From the NCBI GenBank assembly GCA_965372015.1, contig CBDVAP010000095.1, forward strand, positions 1 through 11,657: DNA of 11,657 nucleotides, in the 5' to 3' direction. The translations under genes and the position numbers were made by a program. The DNA is from JACZSB01 sp965372015 (GTDB lineage: Bacteria > Fidelibacterota > Marinisomatia > SCGC-AAA003-L08 > TS1B11). Numbering within the stretch: the stretch's first letter is position 1; the number at the start of each line of letters is the position of its first letter. Shown here in pieces: positions 5,118 to 11,657 of the stretch. The notes below the pieces were generated by a model. That model was not told the DNA's origin. It made no database searches and saw only the letters and a list, made by a program, of their open reading frames with translations.

Positions 5118-6464
5118 ATGACCGGCAGCCGCTCCAACCCCATGAGTAAGCTCGACCCAAAAGCACCTGTTTGTATTACCGGCATGCATCGCTCCGGTAC
5201 TTCCCTGGTTGCCCGGCTGCTCAACCTGTGCGGCCTGCAGCTGGGTCCGCCAGACCAGATCCTCCCGCCCGGCGAGGGTAATCCCCAGGGCTTCTGGGAA
5301 AACCGCGAGATGGACCGCATCACCGAGGATCTGCTGGCCCGCCTGGCCGACGGCTGGGACTTTCTGCTCCCCCCCTTTCCCAACGGTTGGGAATCTAGCC
5401 CGCACAGCGCACCATACCGGGAGCAGGCTCGAAGGCAGATCGCGGTCCTGGCTCGGCGACAGCCCTGGGGTTGGAAGGACCCCCGGGCCAGCCTGGTGCT
5501 GCCTTTCTGGCGCTCACTGCTGCCCGACCTGAGAATCGTAATCTGCCTGCGCCACCCGGCGGAAGTGAATGCCTCCCTGAAGAAGCAGGTAGGCAGCAGT
5601 GACTCATTTAATTACAATCTATGGCAGCGGTATAATGAACGCCTGTTGACCACCACTACCAAAGATGAGCGTTTGTTCACTCACTACGATACCTATTTTC
5701 TCGACCCAGGCCGGGAGGTTCGCCGACTGTTGGACTGGCTGGGGTGGAGCGCTACCGACGATGATATTAGCCGGGCCTGCGCGGCTGTCGTGCCGGAATC
5801 ACGGGAGCAGCGCCAGGGGCAGCAGGGCCGAGAGGAGCCGGAAATTCCCGCCCCATTAGCCAAGCTGTATGGAGAGTTGTGTTTGCTGGGCGGCCCGCGG
5901 CTGGCCCGGGCACTGGACGAGGGTGAATTGCCCACAATCGCTATCCCGCCCGAAACTGTGGCACCCCTGCCGGCTGCCAATGATATCAAGCCTCAGCGAC
6001 GCAAACAGTCTGAACGGAAATTTCACCGGGCGCAGGAATTGGTTGAGCAGGGCGCGCTGGAGGCCGCCCGGGCCGGGTTGGAATCGGCGCTGGAGCTAAA
6101 TCCTCACCACTTTGCCGCTCGCTACGATCTGGGTGTACTGGAGCTAGATGCCGGCCGTCTCGAGCACGCCCGAGGACAGCTGGAAATCGCAACCAAACTG
6201 GATCCTGCCAACCCGGATGCGGCTCGCACACTGGCGGCGGTCTACCAGCAGCTGGGTCGTCACGAGGACGCCATCAAAACCTATTTGCGATTGGTGGCTG
6301 ACCAGCCGGATGACAGGGCAGCTCTGTTGTGGCTGGCCGAGGCGGCGGCGCAGGTGGGACGGCCCGAGCGAGCCCGGGAATATGCGCAGCGGCTACTCAT
6401 GCTGGAGCCGCAGCACTCCGCAGCCCGGAGCCTATTGGATGCCCTTAAAAAACCTGTTACTTAA
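5118..6464 (+). CDS. Sulfotransferase domain fused to C-terminal TPR repeats
   Basis: Predicted PAPS-dependent sulfotransferase. The N-terminal domain (about 15-270) has the 5'-phosphosulfate-binding loop GMHRSGTS (22-29). It also has the EGNPQGFWEN motif (53-62), GWKDPRA (118-124) and the 3'-phosphate-binding strand and helix with RHPAEVNAS (145-153; Arg145, Ser153). This is the MHRSGTS subgroup often found in polysaccharide and glycan loci. After a linker come about four TPR-like repeats (about 300-436; for example ELNPHHFAARYDLGVLELDAG and GRHEDAIKTYLRLVADQP). Many bacterial TPR-sulfotransferases have the TPRs first, so this order is less common. There is no signal peptide or membrane segment, so it is probably cytoplasmic. 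Start uncertain: ATG 5118 and ATG 5142 both lack a clear SD. The acceptor is unknown: a cell-surface glycan, lipid or protein. It is the only plus-strand gene, convergent with the aldolase and divergent from flagellin. Confidence 0.85.
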   Translation: MTGSRSNPMSKLDPKAPVCITGMHRSGTSLVARLLNLCGLQLGPPDQILPPGEGNPQGFWENREMDRITEDLLARLADGWDFLLPPFPNGWESSPHSAPYREQARRQIAVLARRQPWGWKDPRASLVLPFWRSLLPDLRIVICLRHPAEVNASLKKQVGSSDSFNYNLWQRYNERLLTTTTKDERLFTHYDTYFLDPGREVRRLLDWLGWSATDDDISRACAAVVPESREQRQGQQGREEPEIPAPLAKLYGELCLLGGPRLARALDEGELPTIAIPPETVAPLPAANDIKPQRRKQSERKFHRAQELVEQGALEAARAGLESALELNPHHFAARYDLGVLELDAGRLEHARGQLEIATKLDPANPDAARTLAAVYQQLGRHEDAIKTYLRLVADQPDDRAALLWLAEAAAQVGRPERAREYAQRLLMLEPQHSAARSLLDALKKPVT

Positions 6465-6524
6465 CCGGAGTGCAGGACCCCTCTGCTCGGTACCGGCCCC
6501 TGCGAATTGTATCTGATCAAACAC

Positions 6525-7682
6525 TCAAATATTGTGCAGGTCGAAAACAAACCGCTTCACATCGATCTTCGGCTCATGCCAGACGCCATAATTGCCTGCC
6601 ATGATCAGCTTCTGGATATAACTGGCGGTGACGGTGTCCCACATCTGCTTCTCGTACCAGCGGATATCGATCTTGGCGGCGTTTTTGCTAACTGCGCCCA
6701 GTAAGGCCGCCACAAAGGTCTGCCGATTCTCGGTGTCGGTGTTGATCTTGCAGAAGCCCGCCCCTATCAGCCCTTCGATCTGCTCCCAATCGGTGCCCAC
6801 GAAGTCCTGCCAGGTCTGGACAGTGCCGGCGAAGGGGGCGCCCAGCGCCTCCAACTGCTCCACCGCATAGTCCCGCACCTCTTTGTACAGGGTAGAGGCC
6901 CCGTGGGCCACGAAAACTATTTCGTCGTTGATCCCGTCGGCTATCTCCAGCAGCTCGTGGGCCAACGGAATGTTCAGCTTAACCTTATGGCCCGGCTTGC
7001 CCTTGTTGGGACCGTGCATGGTGCCGATGGTGGGGGCCAGCATAAGCACGCCGGTTTCCTGCAGGAAGCGGGCCAAATCGTCGGGCTCTGTATAGGTGGA
7101 AACATCGCTCTTGGTGTCCTCATCCTCCTCGCCGGCCAGCACGCCCAGCTCGCCCTCCACGGAAACACCCAGCGGATGGGCCATATTCACCACTTCCCGG
7201 GTGTAACCGATATTATCCGCCAGCGGCATGCCGGCCTTTTTGACCTTGTCGGTGGAGTTGTCGGCCATCACGCTGGTGAGAGCGTTAACCGCCGCCTGTA
7301 CCACCCGGCGGCCCTGCTCGCTGATATAGTCGCCATGGTCTAAGTGGGTGGCCACCTGCACCGACGAACGGGCGGCCTTGCGGGCCACGTAATCGGCGGC
7401 CACCTCCAGCCCGAACACCGGGTCGCCTCCGCCCATATGTTTCAGGGCGCTGTTTGAAAAGGCTACCAAGCCCGACGACCCCAGGGTCTCGAAGGCGGTG
7501 AAGGCCGAGTCGATGCCCTGAATATTGGTAACGTTAAAGGCCGGCAGGGCATAGCGGAGACCATTGGCCTGGCCCTTCTGGCCTTGCTTGGCCTTGAGCA
7601 CCAGGGCATGGGCCGCTTGCATATTGTCCGGGAAGCGCCGCTCCCGGTTCAGGGAGGGTGGAGATGAGAATTGCCTGCTCAT
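6525..7682 (-). CDS. fba: Class II fructose-bisphosphate aldolase
   Basis: Zinc-dependent aldolase that splits fructose-1,6-bisphosphate into dihydroxyacetone phosphate and glyceraldehyde-3-phosphate, or joins them in gluconeogenesis; cytoplasmic. The protein has 385 residues. PAFNVTN (47-53) is the family N-terminal strand. HLDHGD (113-118) holds the catalytic Asp115 and zinc ligand His116. VEGELG, then AGEEDEDT (175-190), matches the second class II signature. His223 in TMHG and His260 in FVAHGAST fit the other zinc ligands. NKGKPGHKVKL corresponds to the phosphate/monovalent-cation loop, and CKINTDTE (311-318) to the substrate-binding strand. The first 20 residues extend beyond the usual start, and Met21 is an alternative. 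I keep 7682 because AAGGA stands 6 nt upstream and Met21 has no SD. No terminator with a U-tract is visible in the 60 nt between its stop and the convergent sulfotransferase gene. Confidence 0.93.
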   Translation of the reverse strand: MSRQFSSPPSLNRERRFPDNMQAAHALVLKAKQGQKGQANGLRYALPAFNVTNIQGIDSAFTAFETLGSSGLVAFSNSALKHMGGGDPVFGLEVAADYVARKAARSSVQVATHLDHGDYISEQGRRVVQAAVNALTSVMADNSTDKVKKAGMPLADNIGYTREVVNMAHPLGVSVEGELGVLAGEEDEDTKSDVSTYTEPDDLARFLQETGVLMLAPTIGTMHGPNKGKPGHKVKLNIPLAHELLEIADGINDEIVFVAHGASTLYKEVRDYAVEQLEALGAPFAGTVQTWQDFVGTDWEQIEGLIGAGFCKINTDTENRQTFVAALLGAVSKNAAKIDIRWYEKQMWDTVTASYIQKLIMAGNYGVWHEPKIDVKRFVFDLHNI

Positions 7683-7899
7683 TATTTTTCCTTGTTACAC
7701 AAATCCAGTATGTTCGATTGGTCACGGCTCACTGGCCCGGCTCTCGCATGACCTGCGAAACTCGCTGCCCCGTCCCTGCGCCCCGGCCCTGGCCGCCTCC
7801 AGGAGAACAAAGCCAAACCGGGCCGTTGTCTCCAGCGGTTAGAGTACTGCTTTTTCCGGTTTGCTCTTCCCTATCAGAACAGGTCATCAATAGAGGCCA

Positions 7900-7911
7900 T
7901 AATTTACCAAT
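7900..7911 (-). promoter_or_regulatory. 12-base sequence shared with the phosphofructokinase upstream region (copy 1)
   Basis: ATTGGTAAATTA on the minus strand, in the 283-nt gap upstream of the aldolase and about 217 nt before its start. Here it lies in an inverted repeat (TAATT-TACC-AATTA on the plus strand), as an operator might. The exact 12-mer recurs at 10393-10404. No convincing -35/-10 pair was found in this gap, and nothing else in the gap is recognisable. Confidence 0.25.
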
Positions 7912-7965
7912 TAAGCCGGCTGGAAATGTGGGCCTTTCCTATCTTGGGCTATCAGATGCGAACCG

Positions 7966-9189
7966 TTACCCCGAACCGGATGTCGCCACCGGAGACTGCT
8001 CCTCTTTTCTCAACAGAAGGATCTGTAGGATCATCACCGGCAGGACCAGCAGGATATACTTTTCCCAGTTCAGGTAGGAGAAAGGCATCAGGATGAAAAA
8101 AGTCATTATGGTCAGGTCGAGGAAGAAGACGAAATCCAGGTCGCTACGCTCCCACCGGCGGTAACAATCCTTCACCAGTGCGATCACCAACGGCAACCCC
8201 AGTAGAAATGATAGATACAGGACCAGCTGCTCCCAGCGCTCCCCGGCGATATATCGTACGGAGCGATGATAGAATCCCACGGTGTCGACACCCACTGCCA
8301 CCGCATATTGCGTGGCCCTGACGGGAAACAGCCAATAAACCAGGGAGATCAGGGCGGAAATTCCCAGGACCTTCCAGTCGCCGTAGAAATATTTCCAGCG
8401 CCAGAGCACAAAGGGTAACAGATAGACGAAATACAGCAGGATAAACACCACCAGAAAGTCGGGGTTAAAGTGTAGACTTTCCGACAGGAAATATGCTCGC
8501 CGCTCGTTGTCCGGACTCAGGCCTCCCCAGAAGATATACAGTATCGCCAGTGGCCCAAAGGCCCACAGGGCCGCCAAAGCCATGTCCCGGGCGTGACGCT
8601 CCCTGGTTCCTAAGTACCTGAGCAGAAAAAACACCCCCGCCGCTATAGGCAGAAAGGTCAGGTATTGCCTGCTCAACAGACCGGCCATGGACCAGAGGCC
8701 AAATAGCAACGGTTTTCTCCTCCGAATACCAATGCAACCCAGGATCAGGAAGAGAATAGCCAACATATCGGTGAACACGAAAATACTCAGGCCGATCATG
8801 TAGGGCTGCAGGGCCAGGAAGGCGGTAGCGAGGAATGCCACCCGCGGTTTAACCTGGCAAACAACCAGCAGATGGTGAAAAGCCAGGTAAGTGGTCAGGG
8901 CAATAATTATTGACAGCAGACGCAGCACCTGAAGATCAAAGCTGAACAGCCGCCCCCAGGCTGCGTAGACCATAAAGGGCAACGGCGAGGACATCTCATT
9001 ATAATGCCGGAGTTTGTCCAGGGTTAGGCCCTCGCCGAACAGGCGCACGGTGTTGACGAAATGAATTTCGTCACCCCATAAGTGGTAATTGAGGCCGAAG
9101 AAGAGCACCACCCCTTCCAGAACCACCAGGAAGGCCAATATAGGCATCATCTGCCGGTACTTACCTGGCAAGTGATCCCACCTAGTCAT
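7966..9189 (-). CDS. GT-C-type membrane glycosyltransferase (ALG10/PMT-like)
   Basis: Predicted integral-membrane glycosyltransferase that would use a polyprenyl-phosphate sugar and transfer it on the outer face of the inner membrane. The 407-residue protein has about ten hydrophobic segments, beginning MMPILAFLVVLEGVVLFFGL (14-33). Just after the first comes HLWGDE (36-41), an acidic pair in the first external loop as in GT-C enzymes. YNEMSSPLPFMVYA (63-76) follows in the position of the WDPxITTPPGLY motif of eukaryotic ALG10 glucosyltransferases. The C-terminus has a Trp-Glu-Lys-Tyr motif before the last membrane span and then a short charged tail. The start is uncertain: neither 9189 nor Met14/15 has a good SD. 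It lies between the aldolase and phosphofructokinase genes without an evident link to glycolysis. The donor and acceptor are unknown; a cell-surface glycan is the likeliest. Confidence 0.7.
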   Translation of the reverse strand: MTRWDHLPGKYRQMMPILAFLVVLEGVVLFFGLNYHLWGDEIHFVNTVRLFGEGLTLDKLRHYNEMSSPLPFMVYAAWGRLFSFDLQVLRLLSIIIALTTYLAFHHLLVVCQVKPRVAFLATAFLALQPYMIGLSIFVFTDMLAILFLILGCIGIRRRKPLLFGLWSMAGLLSRQYLTFLPIAAGVFFLLRYLGTRERHARDMALAALWAFGPLAILYIFWGGLSPDNERRAYFLSESLHFNPDFLVVFILLYFVYLLPFVLWRWKYFYGDWKVLGISALISLVYWLFPVRATQYAVAVGVDTVGFYHRSVRYIAGERWEQLVLYLSFLLGLPLVIALVKDCYRRWERSDLDFVFFLDLTIMTFFILMPFSYLNWEKYILLVLPVMILQILLLRKEEQSPVATSGSG

Positions 9190-9311
9190 TTTATTGGCAT
9201 TTGTCTAACCGCTGCGCAGACTGCCCCGCCCCTCGTGAATCGATTTCTCTACCGTCCCGGTGAGTGATAGCTGGCGGCAACCGTTATCCCGAATGATCGC
9301 GTCGTCCGCCC

Positions 9312-10346
9312 TCAGGCATGCAGCACCTTCAGCATCTCGAACCACTCCGGGCCTACTGTCTTGGTCTCATCGGTAGCCTCTGCCAGGGGCACCGCCACAA
9401 TTTCGCCGCTCCGCAGGGCTGCCATCTGGCCGTATTGGCCCCGGTGGATCATCTCGGCGGCGAAAACGCCATAGCGTGTGGAGAGCACCCGGTCCCGGGC
9501 AGTGGGCGTTCCGCCCCGTTGCACGTGGCCCAACATGACGTCCCGGGTCTCGATGCCGGTCTCTTGTTCAATCAGCTTGGCCACCGTTTTACCGATGCCA
9601 CCCAGCTTCACATGCCCGAAGGCGTCCCGGCTATCGTCCTGCAGTGCCGGATCGCCCATATCAACGAGTTTGGCCCCCTCCGAGACTACCACGATGGCAT
9701 AGTTTTTCCGGCCCGCCCCAAACTCCCGCCGGATGGTATCGCATAACTCCTTGAGGTCCGTATCCCGCTCCGGCAGCATGGCATAATCGGCTCCGCCGGC
9801 GATACCCGAATACAGGGCGATCCAGCCGGCATGGCGCCCCATCACCTCCACTACCAGCACCCGGTGGTGACTGCGGGCGGTAGTGTGCAGCCGGTCCACT
9901 GCATCGGTTACCACGGCCACGGCTGTATCGAACCCGGGGGTGAAATCGGTGGCGGAAAGATCGTTGTCGATGGTCTTGGGCACGCCAATGGTCTTGATCT
10001 TCATTTTGGCCAACTTGGTTGCCACGCCTAAAGTATCGTCGCCGCCCAAGGCCACCAGCACATCAATATCATTGGCCTGCAGGTTGGCCTTGATCTTGTC
10101 GATCAGGGCCGGGTCCTTCAACGGGTTGGTGCGGCTGGAGCCTAATATTGTGCCACCCTGATCATAGATATGCCGCACGTTGTCCGGGGAAAGGAGCATG
10201 GTATGATTATCCAGTGGTCCGGCCCAACCGTCCTTGAACCCGATGAACTCGTAACCGTATTTTATCGTCCCCGCCAGCACCAGCCCGCGGATAATGGGAT
10301 TCAGACCGGGGCAGTCGCCGCCGCCGGTCAGGATGCCGATGCGCAT
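9312..10346 (-). CDS. pfp: Phosphofructokinase, predicted pyrophosphate-dependent
   Basis: Phosphorylates fructose-6-phosphate to fructose-1,6-bisphosphate. The 344 residues hold LTGGGDCPGLN (6-16), GGDDT (101-105), PKTIDND (123-129, with catalytic Asp127), MGRHAGW (169-175) and HVQRGGTPTARDR (274-286). In this family, Gly at E. coli positions 104 and 124 allows ATP binding, while Asp104 and Lys124 mark enzymes that use pyrophosphate. Here the residues are Asp104 and Lys124 in this protein's own numbering, so PPi is the likely donor and the reaction would be reversible. Length and the GVATKLAKMKIKTIGVPKT region fit the mixed group III clade. Start ATG 10346 has GAAGGGA upstream. A possible -10 lies about 85 nt upstream. 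It forms a pair with the second kinase 150 nt away and feeds the aldolase encoded further downstream. Confidence is high for the family and good for PPi use. Confidence 0.93.
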   Translation of the reverse strand: MRIGILTGGGDCPGLNPIIRGLVLAGTIKYGYEFIGFKDGWAGPLDNHTMLLSPDNVRHIYDQGGTILGSSRTNPLKDPALIDKIKANLQANDIDVLVALGGDDTLGVATKLAKMKIKTIGVPKTIDNDLSATDFTPGFDTAVAVVTDAVDRLHTTARSHHRVLVVEVMGRHAGWIALYSGIAGGADYAMLPERDTDLKELCDTIRREFGAGRKNYAIVVVSEGAKLVDMGDPALQDDSRDAFGHVKLGGIGKTVAKLIEQETGIETRDVMLGHVQRGGTPTARDRVLSTRYGVFAAEMIHRGQYGQMAALRSGEIVAVPLAEATDETKTVGPEWFEMLKVLHA

Positions 10347-10392
10347 TTATGTCCCTTCCCTATATATTGAACCATGGAACGTTGCGAGACGC

Positions 10393-10404
10393 TAATTTAC
10401 CAAT
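10393..10404 (-). promoter_or_regulatory. 12-base sequence shared with the aldolase upstream region (copy 2)
   Basis: ATTGGTAAATTA on the minus strand, about 46 nt before the PPi-type phosphofructokinase ATG and identical to 7900-7911. If the TATAAT at 10431-10436 is a real -10, this copy falls about 20-30 nt after the transcription start, where a repressor could block elongation. The role is inferred. Confidence 0.25.
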
Positions 10405-10430
10405 CGCGGAACGGGTGTGTGGAAGCAATG

Positions 10431-10436
10431 ATTATA
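10431..10436 (-). promoter_or_regulatory. Candidate -10 element for the PPi-type phosphofructokinase
   Basis: The minus strand has a perfect TATAAT about 85 nt before the ATG at 10346, inside the 150-nt gap between the two kinase genes. No good -35 hexamer is seen at 16-18 nt spacing (GATCAA is the nearest), so it is only a candidate. It suggests that the two kinases could be expressed separately. Confidence 0.35.
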
Positions 10437-10496
10437 GGAGTCGGTTTGAACGTTGATCCGCCGGCGGGCGGGCTGACGGGACCAGGAGCCGGCCGC

Positions 10497-11657
10497 TCAG
10501 GCCTTGAGCGCCGGTTGCCCGGTGGAAAGCAACACCGACTGCCATAGCGCCCCTTGCGGATCGATCTTCTTCCGCCCGGTTTGCACGATCTCCATGGGCA
10601 GATGCACAAACCGGGCGTTCCACTTGCCGATCACCATCCGCGTCCGGCCGCTCATGGCCGCATGCACGGCGTGCTCGGCCAGGATACCGCAATAGATAGC
10701 GTCTTCGGGGATCGCCGGCACCGACCGGATGATATAGCTGGGATCGATATACTTCACATTTATCTCTATCTCCCGGGAATCGAAGTGCCCCTTGATCCGG
10801 CTCTTTAAATACAGGCCGATATCATTCAATAGGGCGTTGCCCGAAGCGTCGTAGATCGTCTCCTGGTCCTCGAAATATTTCTGACCGGCGCCCTCCGCCA
10901 CCACGATCACGGCATGTCTGGAGCGCTTGAGCCGGCCTTCCAGTTCGGCCAGCAATCCCCGGGGGCCGTCCATATCGAAATCGGTCTCGGGCACCAGCAG
11001 GTAATTGACGTCCTCCTGGGCCAGGGTGGCGTGAGCCGCAATGAATCCGGACTTCCGGCCCATAACCTTGACGATGCCGATACCGTTTGGCGCCCCTCGA
11101 GCCTCATTGTGCACACAGCGGATTGACTCCACCGCCTCGGAAAACGCCGTCTGAAAGCCGAAGGACCTGGAGATAAAGGGGATGTCGTTGTCGATGGTTT
11201 TGGGGATGTTGATAACCGCTACCGCCAGGCCCCGGCGGGCAATCTCGCCCTCAATATCGTTCGAGCCCCGGATAGTGCCGTCACCGCCGATGGTAAACAG
11301 CATATCGATAGCGTAATGCTCCAGGCCATCGACAATCCTGGCCGGATCCGATGTCCCTCGTGATGACGATAGGATAGAACCTCCCAAGTTGTGGATCGGC
11401 TCCACCTCCCTGGCCGTCAGCGTCATGGGACCGGGGTTGCTATTTTCGAGAATGCCGCGATAGCCATAGCGAAACCCGAGGATATCCGGCACCCCGTATT
11501 GAAAATGCAGCTGCATGTACAGCGAGCGAATGACGTTGTTGATCCCCGGGCCCAGGCCGCCACAGGTCACGATACCGGCAGTCACCTTTGGGGGATCGAA
11601 AAACAGGCGCTCTCGCGGTCCCGCCACCTCCATGGTCCCCCGATCAGCCGCTCCCCT
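10497..11657 (-). CDS. pfkA: Phosphofructokinase, plant/trypanosome-type, predicted ATP-dependent (5' end cut by window)
   Basis: Second, quite different 6-phosphofructokinase. Numbered from the Met at 11633, it shows GPRERLFFDP (5-14), VTCGGLGPGINNVIR (22-36), GGDGT (116-120), PKTIDND (144-150), MGRKSGF (191-197) and IDPSYIIRSVPA (296-307). GPRExxxFDP and DPSYIIRS are typical of the plant, trypanosome and spirochaete clade. Gly in GGDGT together with Lys in PKTIDND is the combination of the ATP-dependent members, so ATP is the predicted donor. The frame stays open from 11633 to the window edge (eight more codons with no stop), and family members carry a longer N-terminal part before GPRE. 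The real start is therefore probably outside the window and 11633 is likely internal. The usual Cys of GGLCPG is replaced by Gly. No terminator with a U-tract follows the stop. Confidence 0.92.
   Translation of the reverse strand, partial: RGAADRGTMEVAGPRERLFFDPPKVTAGIVTCGGLGPGINNVIRSLYMQLHFQYGVPDILGFRYGYRGILENSNPGPMTLTAREVEPIHNLGGSILSSSRGTSDPARIVDGLEHYAIDMLFTIGGDGTIRGSNDIEGEIARRGLAVAVINIPKTIDNDIPFISRSFGFQTAFSEAVESIRCVHNEARGAPNGIGIVKVMGRKSGFIAAHATLAQEDVNYLLVPETDFDMDGPRGLLAELEGRLKRSRHAVIVVAEGAGQKYFEDQETIYDASGNALLNDIGLYLKSRIKGHFDSREIEINVKYIDPSYIIRSVPAIPEDAIYCGILAEHAVHAAMSGRTRMVIGKWNARFVHLPMEIVQTGRKKIDPQGALWQSVLLSTGQPALKA

Noticed and set aside
4937..5383. 148-residue open frame on the minus strand upstream of the sulfotransferase gene.
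   Set aside because: It is an Arg/Ser/Pro-rich frame running antisense to the conserved sulfotransferase domain and through the palindromic repeat, with no recognisable motif.
6465..6524. Possible shared terminator between the convergent sulfotransferase and aldolase genes.
   Set aside because: Only weak imperfect pairing (GAGTGCAG with CTGCTC) and no U-tract on either strand.
7828..7850. tRNA-like D-arm: CTC-CAGCGGTTA-GAG, followed by a U-rich stretch.
   Set aside because: There is no matching acceptor stem, no anticodon stem-loop and no T-arm (no GGTTCGAATCC-like sequence) at the required distances.
7658..8077. 139-residue plus-strand open frame in the gap between the aldolase and glycosyltransferase genes.
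   Set aside because: It overlaps both flanking genes antisense, has no SD and no recognisable motif or fold pattern.

Overview
The window comes from a flagellated bacterium of moderately high GC with strong Shine-Dalgarno (SD) sites. The flagellin, FliD, FliS, FlaG, FlgN and FlgM proteins plus sigma-28-type promoters show that it swims. The proteins do not point firmly to one phylum. An uncultured lineage of the FCB group (for example Marinimicrobia-like) is a guess, not a result.

Left part (1-4850, minus strand): a late flagellar filament module. Flagellin (3570-4712) has its own sigma-28-type promoter (4819-4845), a leader of about 100 nt and a strong intrinsic terminator (3498-3541). The leader carries two matches to the CsrA-binding consensus: one is in a hairpin loop and one covers the SD. 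A second sigma-28-type promoter (3386-3412) drives a tight operon fliS-fliD-flaG-flgN-like-flgM-like, with gaps of 3 to about 20 nt. The last gene encodes the presumed anti-sigma-28 factor, so the operon probably limits its own transcription. That protein seems to carry the FlgM C-terminal helical module twice. Positions 1-199, left of it, hold no gene I can support.

Middle (4850-6464): a palindrome-rich intergenic repeat (about 4966-5073), then the only plus-strand gene. This encodes a PAPS-type sulfotransferase domain followed by four TPR-like repeats. Its substrate is unknown.

Right part (6525-11657, minus strand): a glycolysis group. It holds a class II fructose-bisphosphate aldolase, a membrane GT-C-type glycosyltransferase sitting between the glycolytic genes, and two different 6-phosphofructokinases side by side. 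The first kinase (9312-10346) has Asp104 and Lys124, the signature of pyrophosphate-dependent enzymes. The second (10497 to the window edge, N-terminus cut off) has the GGDGT signature of ATP-dependent plant/trypanosome-type enzymes. Together these genes could run the fructose-6-phosphate / fructose-1,6-bisphosphate / triose-phosphate segment with a choice of phosphoryl donor and direction. A 12-base sequence is shared by the upstream regions of the aldolase and the pyrophosphate-type kinase.

I see no CRISPR array, tRNA, rRNA, transposase or phage gene. The most notable items are the CsrA-like flagellin leader, the duplicated FlgM module, the PPi/ATP kinase pair and the sulfotransferase-TPR fusion beside flagellin.
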